Made by a program: the position numbers and the translations under genes
Notes under the pieces: generated by a model
What the model saw: only the letters and a program-made list of their open reading frames with translations
What the model was told of the DNA's origin: nothing
Databases searched by the model: none
From: an uncultured Eubacteriales bacterium
GTDB lineage: Bacteria; Bacillota; Clostridia; Oscillospirales; Butyricicoccaceae
Direction of reading: 5' to 3'
DNA length: 9,269 nucleotides
Assembly (NCBI GenBank): GCA_900555855.1
Contig: USML01000073.1
Span: forward strand, 1 to 9,269
Part shown: piece after piece, positions 1-9,161 of the stretch
How positions within the stretch are numbered: position 1 is the stretch's first letter
How the letters are laid out: each line of letters begins with the position of its first letter

Positions 1-92
1 CGATCTGACGGGCGGAACCATGTTCCTCCCGTAAACCCTCTTCTTTTTGGACGGGGACGGGGGGCTCCTTCACAGGAGCCAAGCCCTGCGGG
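1..92 (+). repeat. Left copy of a structured inverted repeat flanking the window
   Basis: Positions 1-48 are a perfect reverse-complement match to 9215-9262 (n pairs with 9263 minus n). After a variable middle of differing length, 75-92 matches 9162-9179 again. The element contains two hairpins: an imperfect palindrome at 8-32 (ACGGG and GGAAC arms, loop CAT, arms GTTCC and CCCGT, one C/T mismatch) and GGCTCCT-TCAC-AGGAGCC at 63-80. It stops exactly against the pth stop codon (95-93) and probably continues to the left of the window. It looks like a dispersed REP- or MITE-like palindromic element; the family is not one I can name. There is no T-tract after either hairpin on the pth strand, so it is a poor intrinsic terminator. 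Confidence 0.85.
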
Positions 93-701
93 TCATTCCG
101 CCTGGAATTGATTAAACTCCTGCATGGCGTGGTCGGGGCCGTGCTCCAGCAGGTCCAAAACGGCGTCGGGGACGGCCCTTGCGGCGGCATAGGAAAGGCT
201 GTCCATGGGAGAAAGGACGAACTCCGCCATATCCTCCCCATGCTCCTTATCCGCCTTGCCCAGCCCGATCCGGATGCGGGGGAACCGGTCGCTCTGGAGC
301 TGATAGACGATGCTGCGCATCCCGTTGTGGGTGCCGGCGGAGCCGCTGCGGCGGATGCGCAGACGGCCGGCAGGCAGATCTGCGTCGTCATAGATCACCA
401 CCAGCCGCTCCGGCGGCACCTGATAGGCGGCCAGCATATCCCGGACGGCCTCGCCGGAAAGGTTCATATAGGTCTGGGGCTTCATCAGCACCACGGTCTG
501 CCCCGCCAGCGTACAAACGCCGTAAAGCGACCTGCATTTTGCCTGCCGCAGCCGCCCCAGGCCCGCCCGCTCCGCCAGCAGATCCAGCGCGACGAAGCCG
601 GCGTTGTGGCGGGTCATCTCATAGCTTGCCCCGGGATTGCCCAGACCGCAGACGATCCAGTCTGCCCGCTGGGGCTCCGCGGGCTTTTTTCTTCTGAAAA
701 T
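93..701 (-). CDS. pth: Peptidyl-tRNA hydrolase, probable ATT start
   Basis: Hydrolyses the ester bond between peptide and tRNA in peptidyl-tRNAs released early from ribosomes, recycling tRNA in the cytoplasm. Seen in the 202-residue product: GLGNPG (19-24), TRHNAGF (30-36) with catalytic His32, MKPQTYMNLSG (73-83) with Asn80, IYDDADLP (103-110) with Asp105, and GSAGTHNGMRS (120-130) with Asn126. All match the family's active site, and 202 aa is a usual length. The start is unusual. No ATG, GTG or TTG lies in frame between the prs stop and the GLGNPG motif. AAGGGAG at 716-710 sits 8 nt before an in-frame ATT at 701-699, giving MFRRKKPAEP. The next upstream choice is a TTG at 776 inside prs with no ribosome binding site. 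Last gene of the glmU-prs-pth operon, 16 nt after prs. Identity is secure; the start is inferred. Confidence 0.96.
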   Translation of the reverse strand: MFRRKKPAEPQRADWIVCGLGNPGASYEMTRHNAGFVALDLLAERAGLGRLRQAKCRSLYGVCTLAGQTVVLMKPQTYMNLSGEAVRDMLAAYQVPPERLVVIYDDADLPAGRLRIRRSGSAGTHNGMRSIVYQLQSDRFPRIRIGLGKADKEHGEDMAEFVLSPMDSLSYAAARAVPDAVLDLLEHGPDHAMQEFNQFQAE

Positions 702-709
702 AGCAAAAA

Positions 710-716
710 CTCCCTT
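710..716 (-). promoter_or_regulatory. Ribosome binding site that fixes the ATT start of pth
   Basis: Reads AAGGGAG on the minus strand, lying between the prs TAA stop (720-718) and the ATT at 701, with 8 nt spacing to the ATT. No standard start codon lies in frame at a usable distance. An out-of-frame TTG at 706 is only 3 nt away and would not encode Pth. Confidence 0.7.
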
Positions 717-717
717 T

Positions 718-1677
718 TTAATTATACAGGTCGGACATGGCCCGCTCCTCGTGGACCCGGCGGATGGCCTCGGCAAACAGATCGGCCACGGTGAGGGTCT
801 TGATCTTGCCGATGGCCTTTTCGCCCTCCACGGGGATGGTGTCCAGCAGCACCAGCTTGGAGATCACGCTTTCCTCCAGCCGCTGGATGGCCGGGCCGGA
901 GAGGACGCCGTGGGTGGCGCAGGCGATGATCTCCCGGGCGCCGCCCCGCTCGATCAGGGCCTTGGCCCCGTGGCACAGGGTGCCGGCGGTGTCTACCATA
1001 TCGTCCACCAGCAGGACCTTCTTATCCTTCACATCGCCGATGATGTTCATGACCTCGGAAACATTGGGCTTGGGCCGGCGCTTGTCCACGATGGCCAGCG
1101 GCAGATCCAGCTTTTCGGTAAACTTTCTGGCCCGGGTGACCGAGCCGAGATCGGGGGAGACCACCACATACTCCGGGTTGGACGCGCCCAGCTGGTCGAA
1201 GAAATACTGGGAGAGGATCCTGGTGCCCAGCAGATTGTCCAGCGGGATGTTGAAGAAGCCCTGGATCTGGCTGGCGTGCAGGTCCATGGTGAGCACGCGG
1301 TTTGCGCCGGCGGCCTCCAGCATCTCGGCGCACAGCTTGGCGGAGATGGGATCCCGGGGCTTGGCCTTGCGGTCCTGTCGGGCATAGCCGAAATAGGGCA
1401 TGACGGCGGTGATCCGGGCGGCGGAGGCCCGGCGGAAGGCGTCGATCATGATGAGCAGCTCCATGAAGTTGTCGTTTACCGGGCTGCAGGTGGACTGGAT
1501 GACGAACACATCGCAGCCGCGGACGGTCTCGTTGATGGAGACGGAGATCTCCCCGTCGGAAAACAGCTTACAGACGCAGTCGCCCAGCGGCAGACCCAGC
1601 TTGCCGGCGATGGCCTTGGCCAGGGCGGGATTGGAATTGCCTGCGAAGATCTTGATTTTTTCGGCGTAGTAGCTCAT
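718..1677 (-). CDS. prs: Ribose-phosphate pyrophosphokinase (PRPP synthetase)
   Basis: Makes PRPP from ribose 5-phosphate and ATP, the shared precursor of purine, pyrimidine, NAD, histidine and tryptophan synthesis; cytoplasmic and oligomeric in known members. The 319-residue protein has the class I layout. FSDGEISVSINETVRGCDVF (39-58) and the ATP/regulatory-flap stretch RQDRKAKPRDP (100-110) lie in the first half. The PRPP synthetase signature begins DLHASQIQGFF (132-142) with metal-binding His134. The flexible catalytic loop DKRRPKPN (198-205) carries Lys199 and Arg200. The PRPP-binding loop is VDDMVDTAGT (224-233). Length is normal (310-320). The ATG at 1677 is preceded by AGGGGG (1693-1688) at 10 nt. 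It lies 47 nt after glmU in the same orientation; that gap is AT-rich but shows no convincing -35/-10 pair, so co-transcription from the glmU promoter is likely. No missing residues seen. Confidence 0.98.
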   Translation of the reverse strand: MSYYAEKIKIFAGNSNPALAKAIAGKLGLPLGDCVCKLFSDGEISVSINETVRGCDVFVIQSTCSPVNDNFMELLIMIDAFRRASAARITAVMPYFGYARQDRKAKPRDPISAKLCAEMLEAAGANRVLTMDLHASQIQGFFNIPLDNLLGTRILSQYFFDQLGASNPEYVVVSPDLGSVTRARKFTEKLDLPLAIVDKRRPKPNVSEVMNIIGDVKDKKVLLVDDMVDTAGTLCHGAKALIERGGAREIIACATHGVLSGPAIQRLEESVISKLVLLDTIPVEGEKAIGKIKTLTVADLFAEAIRRVHEERAMSDLYN

Positions 1678-1725
1678 GTGCGGTTTACCCCCTGAAGATA
1701 TATGTAATAATTTTGGATCTCAGAC

Positions 1726-2802
1726 TCAGAGCTTGCCGGCCTCCCGGCGTTTTTTGACCCAGTCGGGCTTGACGGTCTGGCGGCTGCGGGCGATGACGAA
1801 GGCTTCCTCCGGCACATCCTCGGTGATGGTGCCGCCGGCAGCCAGATAAGCGCCGCGGCCGATCTTCACCGGGGAGACCAGATTGACATTGCAGCCCACG
1901 AAGCTGTCGTCCTCCACGGTGGTGCGGTATTTCCGCTTGCCGTCGTAATTGACGGTGACCACGCCGCAGCCGATGTTGATGCGGCGGCCCAGATCGCTGT
2001 CGCCGATATAGGTCAGGTGGGAGATCTTGGTGCCGTCGCCCACGGTGGAATTCTTCAGCTCCACAAAGTCGCCCACCCGGGCCTTTTCCCCGATGGTGCA
2101 GCCGGGACGGATATAGGCGAAGGGGCCCACGGTGGTGCCTGCGCCAACGGTGCTCTCCGTAACCTGGGAGCTGTTGACCGTGCAGCCTTCGCCGATGACG
2201 GCGTCCCGCAGCAGAGTGTTGGGCCCGATGACCGCCCCCGCGCCCACCTGGCTCCCGCCGTAGATCAGGCAGCCGGGCAGCACCGTGCAGCCCGGAGCCA
2301 GCCGGGCCCTGGGCGAGATATGGGTGGTGTTGGGATCGGTGAGAAACACGCCCCGCTGCATAAAGGCATAGTTGATCCGCCGGCGCAGCTGCTCCTGCAC
2401 GGCATAGGCGCTCTCGGCGTCTGCCGCGGCAAGGCCCTCGCCGGGCTCACACTGGACGGTGGCATAGCCCTCCGGCAGCGCCGAAGGCTCCAGCGCCAGC
2501 ACCTGCTCCGCCGGGCCCCAGAAGGCAAGGGGCATTCTTCCCGCCGTCAGCGCGGCGTTTTCCGGCTGGTCGGCCAGCCGGGTATAGGTGGCGGCAGAGA
2601 TGGCCGCATAAGGCCCCAGGACCAGCAGCAGCCGCTGTCCCGCCGCCTGAGAAAGCAGCGCCTCCCGGCTTTCCGGGGCAAGCCAGCGTCCGCCGGCAGC
2701 TTCCGCCGCCAGAGCGATATGCTCCGCCGCGGTGCAGGAGAGGATCTCCCAGGGACAGCGCTCCGCCGCGCCGGGCAGAAGCGATACAAGGAACGGTTCC
2801 AT
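1726..2802 (-). CDS. glmU: GlmU-type glucosamine-1-phosphate N-acetyltransferase with eroded uridylyltransferase domain
   Basis: GlmU normally makes UDP-GlcNAc in two steps: C-terminal acetylation of glucosamine 1-phosphate, then N-terminal uridylylation. This 358-residue protein has a complete left-handed beta-helix half (about 160-345) aligning with E. coli GlmU at a constant offset of 101 residues: Arg232, Lys250, His262 (catalytic), Tyr265, Asn276, Asn285 and Lys291 correspond to R333, K351, H363, Y366, N377, N386 and K392. The linker RRRINYAFMQRGVFLTDPNT (140-159) is typical. The first 125 residues are about 100 short of a nucleotidyltransferase domain and lack LAAGxGTRM...PKVLH; only a Rossmann-like stretch LLLVLGPYAAISAATYTRL (58-76) remains. 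It is probably an acetyltransferase without UTP transfer, needing a separate uridylyltransferase. ATG at 2802 has AAAGGAAGG upstream at about 8 nt, and in-frame extension finds no better start. First gene of the operon. Confidence 0.9.
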   Translation of the reverse strand: MEPFLVSLLPGAAERCPWEILSCTAAEHIALAAEAAGGRWLAPESREALLSQAAGQRLLLVLGPYAAISAATYTRLADQPENAALTAGRMPLAFWGPAEQVLALEPSALPEGYATVQCEPGEGLAAADAESAYAVQEQLRRRINYAFMQRGVFLTDPNTTHISPRARLAPGCTVLPGCLIYGGSQVGAGAVIGPNTLLRDAVIGEGCTVNSSQVTESTVGAGTTVGPFAYIRPGCTIGEKARVGDFVELKNSTVGDGTKISHLTYIGDSDLGRRINIGCGVVTVNYDGKRKYRTTVEDDSFVGCNVNLVSPVKIGRGAYLAAGGTITEDVPEEAFVIARSRQTVKPDWVKKRREAGKL

Positions 2803-2910
2803 TTGCAGTTTCCTTCCTTTCGTGATAAAAACAGTGAAAAAGCGCGGGAAACGCGAAAAAACAGGCGAGCCGCCCGTCCGGGCCGGCGCTTTGCTCCGCG
2901 CACAGCATAC
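2803..2910 (-). promoter_or_regulatory. glmU operon leader with two hairpin/T-run signals (possible attenuator)
   Basis: Read on the minus strand, the roughly 108-nt leader holds two terminator-like elements. The first is a GC hairpin with GCCC/GGGC arms, loop GGAC (2879-2876), a bulged G and extra GGC/GCC pairs, followed after a short gap by T6 (2861-2856). The second is CGCG-TTTCC-CGCG (2855-2843) followed by T5 (2841-2837). Neither stem is long. They could be a premature terminator governing the glmU-prs-pth operon, or only remnants. No ligand-binding riboswitch fold that I recognise, and no GlmS-type ribozyme core, is visible. Confidence 0.35.
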
Positions 2911-2917
2911 CAGCTTC

Positions 2918-2946
2918 AGTATAACAGGCCCGGCGGCAAATTTCCA
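2918..2946 (-). promoter_or_regulatory. Promoter for the glmU-prs-pth operon
   Basis: On the minus strand: -35 TGGAAA (2946-2941, 4 of 6 to consensus), a 17-nt spacer, and -10 TATACT (2923-2918) with an extended TG at 2926-2925. Predicted transcription start near 2911, about 108 nt upstream of the glmU ATG. It is divergent from the dnaD-like promoter, whose -35 lies only about 12 nt away. Confidence 0.6.
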
Positions 2947-2957
2947 TCCCTTTTTGC

Positions 2958-2986
2958 TTTACGGAAAAAAGTATTTTTGCTATAAT
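2958..2986 (+). promoter_or_regulatory. Promoter of the DnaD-like gene
   Basis: -35 TTTACG (2958-2963), 17-nt spacer, perfect -10 TATAAT (2981-2986) with an extended TG (2978-2979) one base upstream. Predicted start near 2993, giving a leader of about 33 nt before the ATG at 3026. It looks like a strong housekeeping-sigma promoter. It may also serve mfd by read-through, because no good promoter is visible directly before mfd. Confidence 0.75.
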
Positions 2987-3025
2987 AGTCGGGAACGACA
3001 TTTTAGGCCGAAGGAGGGCTTTTCC

Positions 3026-4219
3026 ATGGAAGAACAAAGGCTTCGGGTCTGCCGGGAGGGCAGGGAAGCCATGCAGGCGCTGGCGCAGCTGCGGGACGGC
3101 GACGCGGCGCTGCTTTATGCGTTTCTCGCCGCCCAGGAGGAGGAGGGAGCCTCGCTGCCGCTGGCGGAGCAGAAGCTGGGGCTCTCCAAGGCCGCGCTGG
3201 AAAAGGCCGCCCAGCTGCTGCTGGTCTGGGGGCTGGTCTCCCGCAGGCGGGCGACGCCGCCGCCCCGGCAGGAGGGGACCTATCCCTCTGCCCAGCTGGC
3301 GGAAGCCCGGGAGCACGACGCCGCCTTCCACGGCCTTTGCTGCTATCTGGAGGGGGAGCTGGGCCGCATTTTGAACCGGCAGGAGCTGGAGACGCTGCTC
3401 AGCGTGCGGGACAGCCTGAACCTGCCGGAGGATGTTTTGACCCTGCTGATCTCCGACTGCGCAGGAAGGGGGCGGCTCTCCGCCCGGGCGCTGGAAAAGC
3501 AGGCCTACCACTGGTACGATCTGGAGCTGAACACCTATGAAAAGGCCAGCGCCTACCTGCAGAAGCAGCGGGAGCGCTCCACCCGCGGGGCGAAGGTGCT
3601 GGCGCTGTTTCAGATCCGGGACCGGCTCCCCGGGGAGACGGAGCAGAATTACATCGACAAATGGACAGAATGGGGCCTTTCCGACCAGCTGCTGCAGCTG
3701 GCCTACGACAAGACCCTTCTGGGAGCGGGCCGGCTCAGCTGGCCCTATCTGAACAAGATCCTCACCTCCTGGCATGAAAAGGGCTATCGCACGCCGGCGG
3801 ACATCGAGCTGGACCGGAAGGACGCGCTCCCGCCCCGGCGCAGCGGCGAAACCAAGGAAAGCGTCGAGAGCGCGGTGCTGCGGCGGATGCAGGAAAAGCG
3901 GCAGGCCCGGGCCATGGAGCTGGAGGCCCGCCGGGCCGCCCTGCGGCAGCAGAGCCCGGAGTTCGCCGCCAACGAGAGCGCGCTGCGGCTGTGCGCTTCT
4001 CAGCGGAGCCGGGCCTCCGGCGAAAAGCGGCAGGCGCTGGAGAGCCAGTATCAGGCCTGTCAGAAGCGGCAGGCGGAGCTGCTGGCGGCGCTGGGCAAGC
4101 CCGCCGGCTGGCTGGATGACCGGCCGGACTGCCCCTATTGCGGCGACCGGGGCTATATCGGCTCGAAAAAATGCCAATGCCTGCTGCGGGCCTGTGAGGA
4201 AGCAAAGGCGGGGATCTGA
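3026..4219 (+). CDS. DnaD-domain replication protein with a DnaC-like N-terminal zinc region fused at its C-terminus
   Basis: 397 residues. Residues 1-75 look like the winged-helix DnaD N-domain. Two DnaB_2/DnaD C-type modules follow: about 107-178 (EGELGRILNRQELETLL) and about 186-256, with the hallmark YDKTLLGAGRLSWPYLNKIL (227-246) then SWHEKGYRT. DnaD-family proteins remodel origin DNA and help load the replicative helicase. From about 283 the protein changes: a Lys/Arg/Glu-rich coiled-coil stretch, ELLAALGKPAGWLDD (351-365) and a zinc motif CPYC (369-372) ... CQCL (383-386). This matches the N-terminal part of Clostridia DnaC-type helicase loaders. The protein ends 11 residues later, before any Walker A, so the AAA+ domain is absent. 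The ATG at 3026 has AAGGAGGG at 3011-3018, 7 nt away. The open frame extends back to 2732 but through the promoter. DnaD identity is firm; the fusion is by motif likeness. Confidence 0.88.
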   Translation: MEEQRLRVCREGREAMQALAQLRDGDAALLYAFLAAQEEEGASLPLAEQKLGLSKAALEKAAQLLLVWGLVSRRRATPPPRQEGTYPSAQLAEAREHDAAFHGLCCYLEGELGRILNRQELETLLSVRDSLNLPEDVLTLLISDCAGRGRLSARALEKQAYHWYDLELNTYEKASAYLQKQRERSTRGAKVLALFQIRDRLPGETEQNYIDKWTEWGLSDQLLQLAYDKTLLGAGRLSWPYLNKILTSWHEKGYRTPADIELDRKDALPPRRSGETKESVESAVLRRMQEKRQARAMELEARRAALRQQSPEFAANESALRLCASQRSRASGEKRQALESQYQACQKRQAELLAALGKPAGWLDDRPDCPYCGDRGYIGSKKCQCLLRACEEAKAGI

Positions 4220-4505
4220 TTCCCCCGGGGGGCCGGAGCTTCCTCTGAGAAAAAGCCCAGCCCCGCGGCAGACGCGGGGCGGAGGACAGGAGAAGACATC
4301 CTCTGAGAGCGCGAACGGGGGGTTCCGGGGGGCATTTCGCCTTTGGTACAAAGGCCCCCCGGCGGCCTTTCTGTCCACTTTCCGCCGGTGGAAAGTGGAC
4401 GAATGCCCCGCAGCGAAGCGCTGCGGGGACCATGCGCCCGCAGGCGCGAAATTACCCTGCGGCATGACGGCGTTTTCCATGCATCAAACTAAAAAAGGAG
4501 GAGCC
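4220..4505 (+). repeat. Palindrome-rich spacer between the DnaD-like gene and mfd
   Basis: No convincing gene. It contains in order: a direct repeat TCCTCTGAGA (4241-4250 and 4299-4308); hairpin GCCCCGC/GCGGGGC (4260-4266, 4274-4280); a bulged hairpin CCGGGGGGC/GCCCCCCGG (4325-4333, 4354-4362) topped by CTTTG-GTA-CAAAG; AAAGGCC/GGCCTTT (4350-4356, 4364-4370); a perfect 11-bp hairpin GTCCACTTTCC/GGAAAGTGGAC (4373-4383, 4390-4400); a perfect 10-bp hairpin CCCCGCAGCG-AAG-CGCTGCGGGG (4406-4428); and GCGCC-CGCA-GGCGC (4434-4447). No T-tract follows on the plus strand, so these are not ordinary terminators. They may be a dispersed repeat cluster, a structured 5' region of the mfd transcript, or both. 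Confidence 0.8.
4496..4505 (+). promoter_or_regulatory. Ribosome binding site of mfd
   Basis: AGGAGG at 4496-4501, preceded by an A-run, lies 4 nt before the ATG at 4506. It chooses this start over ATGs at 4464 and 4480, which have no comparable site. The reading frame itself stays open far upstream, to 3774, by chance. Confidence 0.8.
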
Positions 4506-7970
<3,465 letters not shown>

Positions 7971-7984
7971 TAAAATACGGTCTC

Positions 7985-8017
7985 ACAGGCAAGGAAGCCT
8001 GAACAGCCCTGTTTTTT
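7985..8017 (+). terminator. Weak hairpin plus T6 between mfd and the lipoprotein gene
   Basis: CAGGC-AAGGAA-GCCTG (7986-8001) is a 5-bp hairpin. Alternatively ACAGG (7985-7989) pairs with CCTGT (8008-8012). T6 follows at 8012-8017. The stem is weak and lies after the predicted transcription start of the downstream gene, so it could end mfd transcripts, attenuate the next gene, or do nothing. Confidence 0.3.
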
Positions 8018-8032
8018 CCACAAGGAGGTCCC

Positions 8033-9016
8033 ATGAAACGCAAAAAGCTCATTGCGATGCTGCTGGCGGCGGCGCTCTGCGCCGCGCTGCTCTGCGGCTG
8101 CAGCCCCAGCCCCACCGCCGTTACCGTGGGCGGCCGCAAGGTAGACGCCTCGGAATACGCCTTTTATCTTTATTACAACCGCCCGGACGCCAGCGCCTCC
8201 GGCACGGTGGTCTACGACGACGCCGTGATGGCCGCCGTGCGGCAGGCCGCGCTGGATCAGATCGTCACCAACGAGGTGGTGCGGCTCAAGTGCGAGTCGC
8301 TGGGCCTGACCCTTTCTCAGGAGCAGAAGGACGCCCTGAAGGAGGAAAAGGCCGCCCTCATCGAGTCGCTGGGCGGCAAGGCGGCCTATCTGGAATATCT
8401 CCATCAGGCCTATCTCACCGACCGGGCCTATGACAAGTTCCAGGAAAACAAGCTCTGGTATGAGCTGCTTTACGACCACATGCTGGAGGACAGCTCCGTC
8501 TATTTCACCGACGAGATGCTGCGGCAGTATTTCGCGGAGAATTATGCCACGGTGGAGTGCATCTGCATCAGCACGCTGGACGACGAGGGCCAGCCCCTTT
8601 CCGCCCAGGAGATCCGGGACAAGGGTCAGCTTGCGGCCTCTGTGGCCGCCCAGGCCAAGGCCGAGGGCGCGGATTTTGAAGCCCTCTGGCTGGAATACAA
8701 CGAGGATCCCTCCGTTCCCATGGATGTCCCCATGGGCCGGCAGGAAGCCGCCAGCACCTATTATCTGAAAACGCTCTTCGACCTGGCGGAAAATCAGGTG
8801 AGCAGCCCCATCGAGGAGGAGGACGGCTTTTATATCCTCAAGCGCTGCCCGCTGTCGGTCTCCTATTACGATGAAAATCAGGCGGAGATCTATCAGGAGG
8901 CGCTGGACTGGCGCTTTTCCCAGCTGCTGGACGAATGGAAGACGGACTATTCCGTGACGCAGCAGCCCGTGATCCAGAAGATCACCCTCAACAACCTGAC
9001 CGATTATATCAAATGA
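8033..9016 (+). CDS. Secreted lipoprotein of the PrsA/SurA-like parvulin foldase family
   Basis: 327 residues. MKRKK followed by a hydrophobic stretch (6-20) and LCGC (20-23) is a lipoprotein signal with Cys23 as the lipidation site; Cys at -2 is slightly unusual. The mature protein should sit on the outer face of the membrane. Residues 30-165 form a helical N-terminal region. Residues 171-275 resemble a parvulin fold: YATVECICISTLDDEGQPLS (171-190), a G-x-DFEALWLEYNEDP stretch (212-226), LFDLAENQVSSPIEEEDGFY (248-267). Both His residues usual in active parvulins appear replaced (Cys176 and Tyr267), so it is more likely a chaperone or substrate binder than an active prolyl isomerase. AAGGAGGT (8022-8029) precedes the ATG. 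A foldase gene after mfd is a known arrangement in Clostridia. Family moderately sure; substrate unknown. Confidence 0.8.
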   Translation: MKRKKLIAMLLAAALCAALLCGCSPSPTAVTVGGRKVDASEYAFYLYYNRPDASASGTVVYDDAVMAAVRQAALDQIVTNEVVRLKCESLGLTLSQEQKDALKEEKAALIESLGGKAAYLEYLHQAYLTDRAYDKFQENKLWYELLYDHMLEDSSVYFTDEMLRQYFAENYATVECICISTLDDEGQPLSAQEIRDKGQLAASVAAQAKAEGADFEALWLEYNEDPSVPMDVPMGRQEAASTYYLKTLFDLAENQVSSPIEEEDGFYILKRCPLSVSYYDENQAEIYQEALDWRFSQLLDEWKTDYSVTQQPVIQKITLNNLTDYIK

Positions 9017-9161
9017 CCGCGCACCCCATCAAAACGCAGCAGGGAGGACGGCCTGAAGCACGCCGAGGCCCTCGGCCTGGGCACAAGAGACTATACGCTG
9101 ATTCCGCTCTGCGCCAGCAGCCTTGATCCCGGGCGTTTCTGCTGCACCAATCCCCTGTCCC
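9017..9161 (+). other. Gap after the lipoprotein gene, with a possible gene remnant
   Basis: No terminator with a T-tract is visible. AGGGAGG at 9041-9047 is followed after 5 nt by CTG AAG CAC GCC (from 9053). This frame reads KHAEALGLGTRDYTLIPL with the GC-ending codon bias of the neighbours up to about 9120, then runs into the right repeat and stays open to the window end. It could be the 5' end of a gene cut or overlapped by the repeat, or chance. I do not recognise a family. Confidence 0.25.

Noticed and set aside
702..776. A longer Pth starting at the TTG at 776
   Set aside because: It lies inside prs, has no ribosome binding site, and adds 25 residues not usual for the family, whereas the ATT at 701 is properly spaced from AAGGGAG.
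637..1695. A 352-residue plus-strand open frame opposite prs
   Set aside because: Antisense of a well-supported prs gene with compositionally biased translation.
4246..4280. A minus-strand terminator made by the hairpin at 4260-4280 and the T5 beyond it
   Set aside because: No minus-strand gene lies upstream for it to end, and the T-run is separated from the stem by five bases.
2447..4480. A 677-residue minus-strand open frame covering the DnaD-like gene and the start of glmU
   Set aside because: It crosses real genes and a promoter region, is rich in Arg, Pro and Gly, and has no recognisable motif.
3774..4505. An N-terminal extension of Mfd of about 240 residues
   Set aside because: The stretch overlaps the DnaD-like gene in another frame and the palindromic spacer; Mfd is full length from 4506, which has a ribosome binding site.
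4220..4505. A CRISPR array or tRNA cluster in the palindromic spacer
   Set aside because: There are no regularly spaced identical repeats and no cloverleaf with a TTCGA-type T-arm; the hairpins differ in sequence.
9013..9126. A 37-residue frame whose ATG overlaps the lipoprotein stop (ATGA)
   Set aside because: Short, Arg/Pro/Gly-rich, no ribosome binding site at proper spacing and no family likeness.
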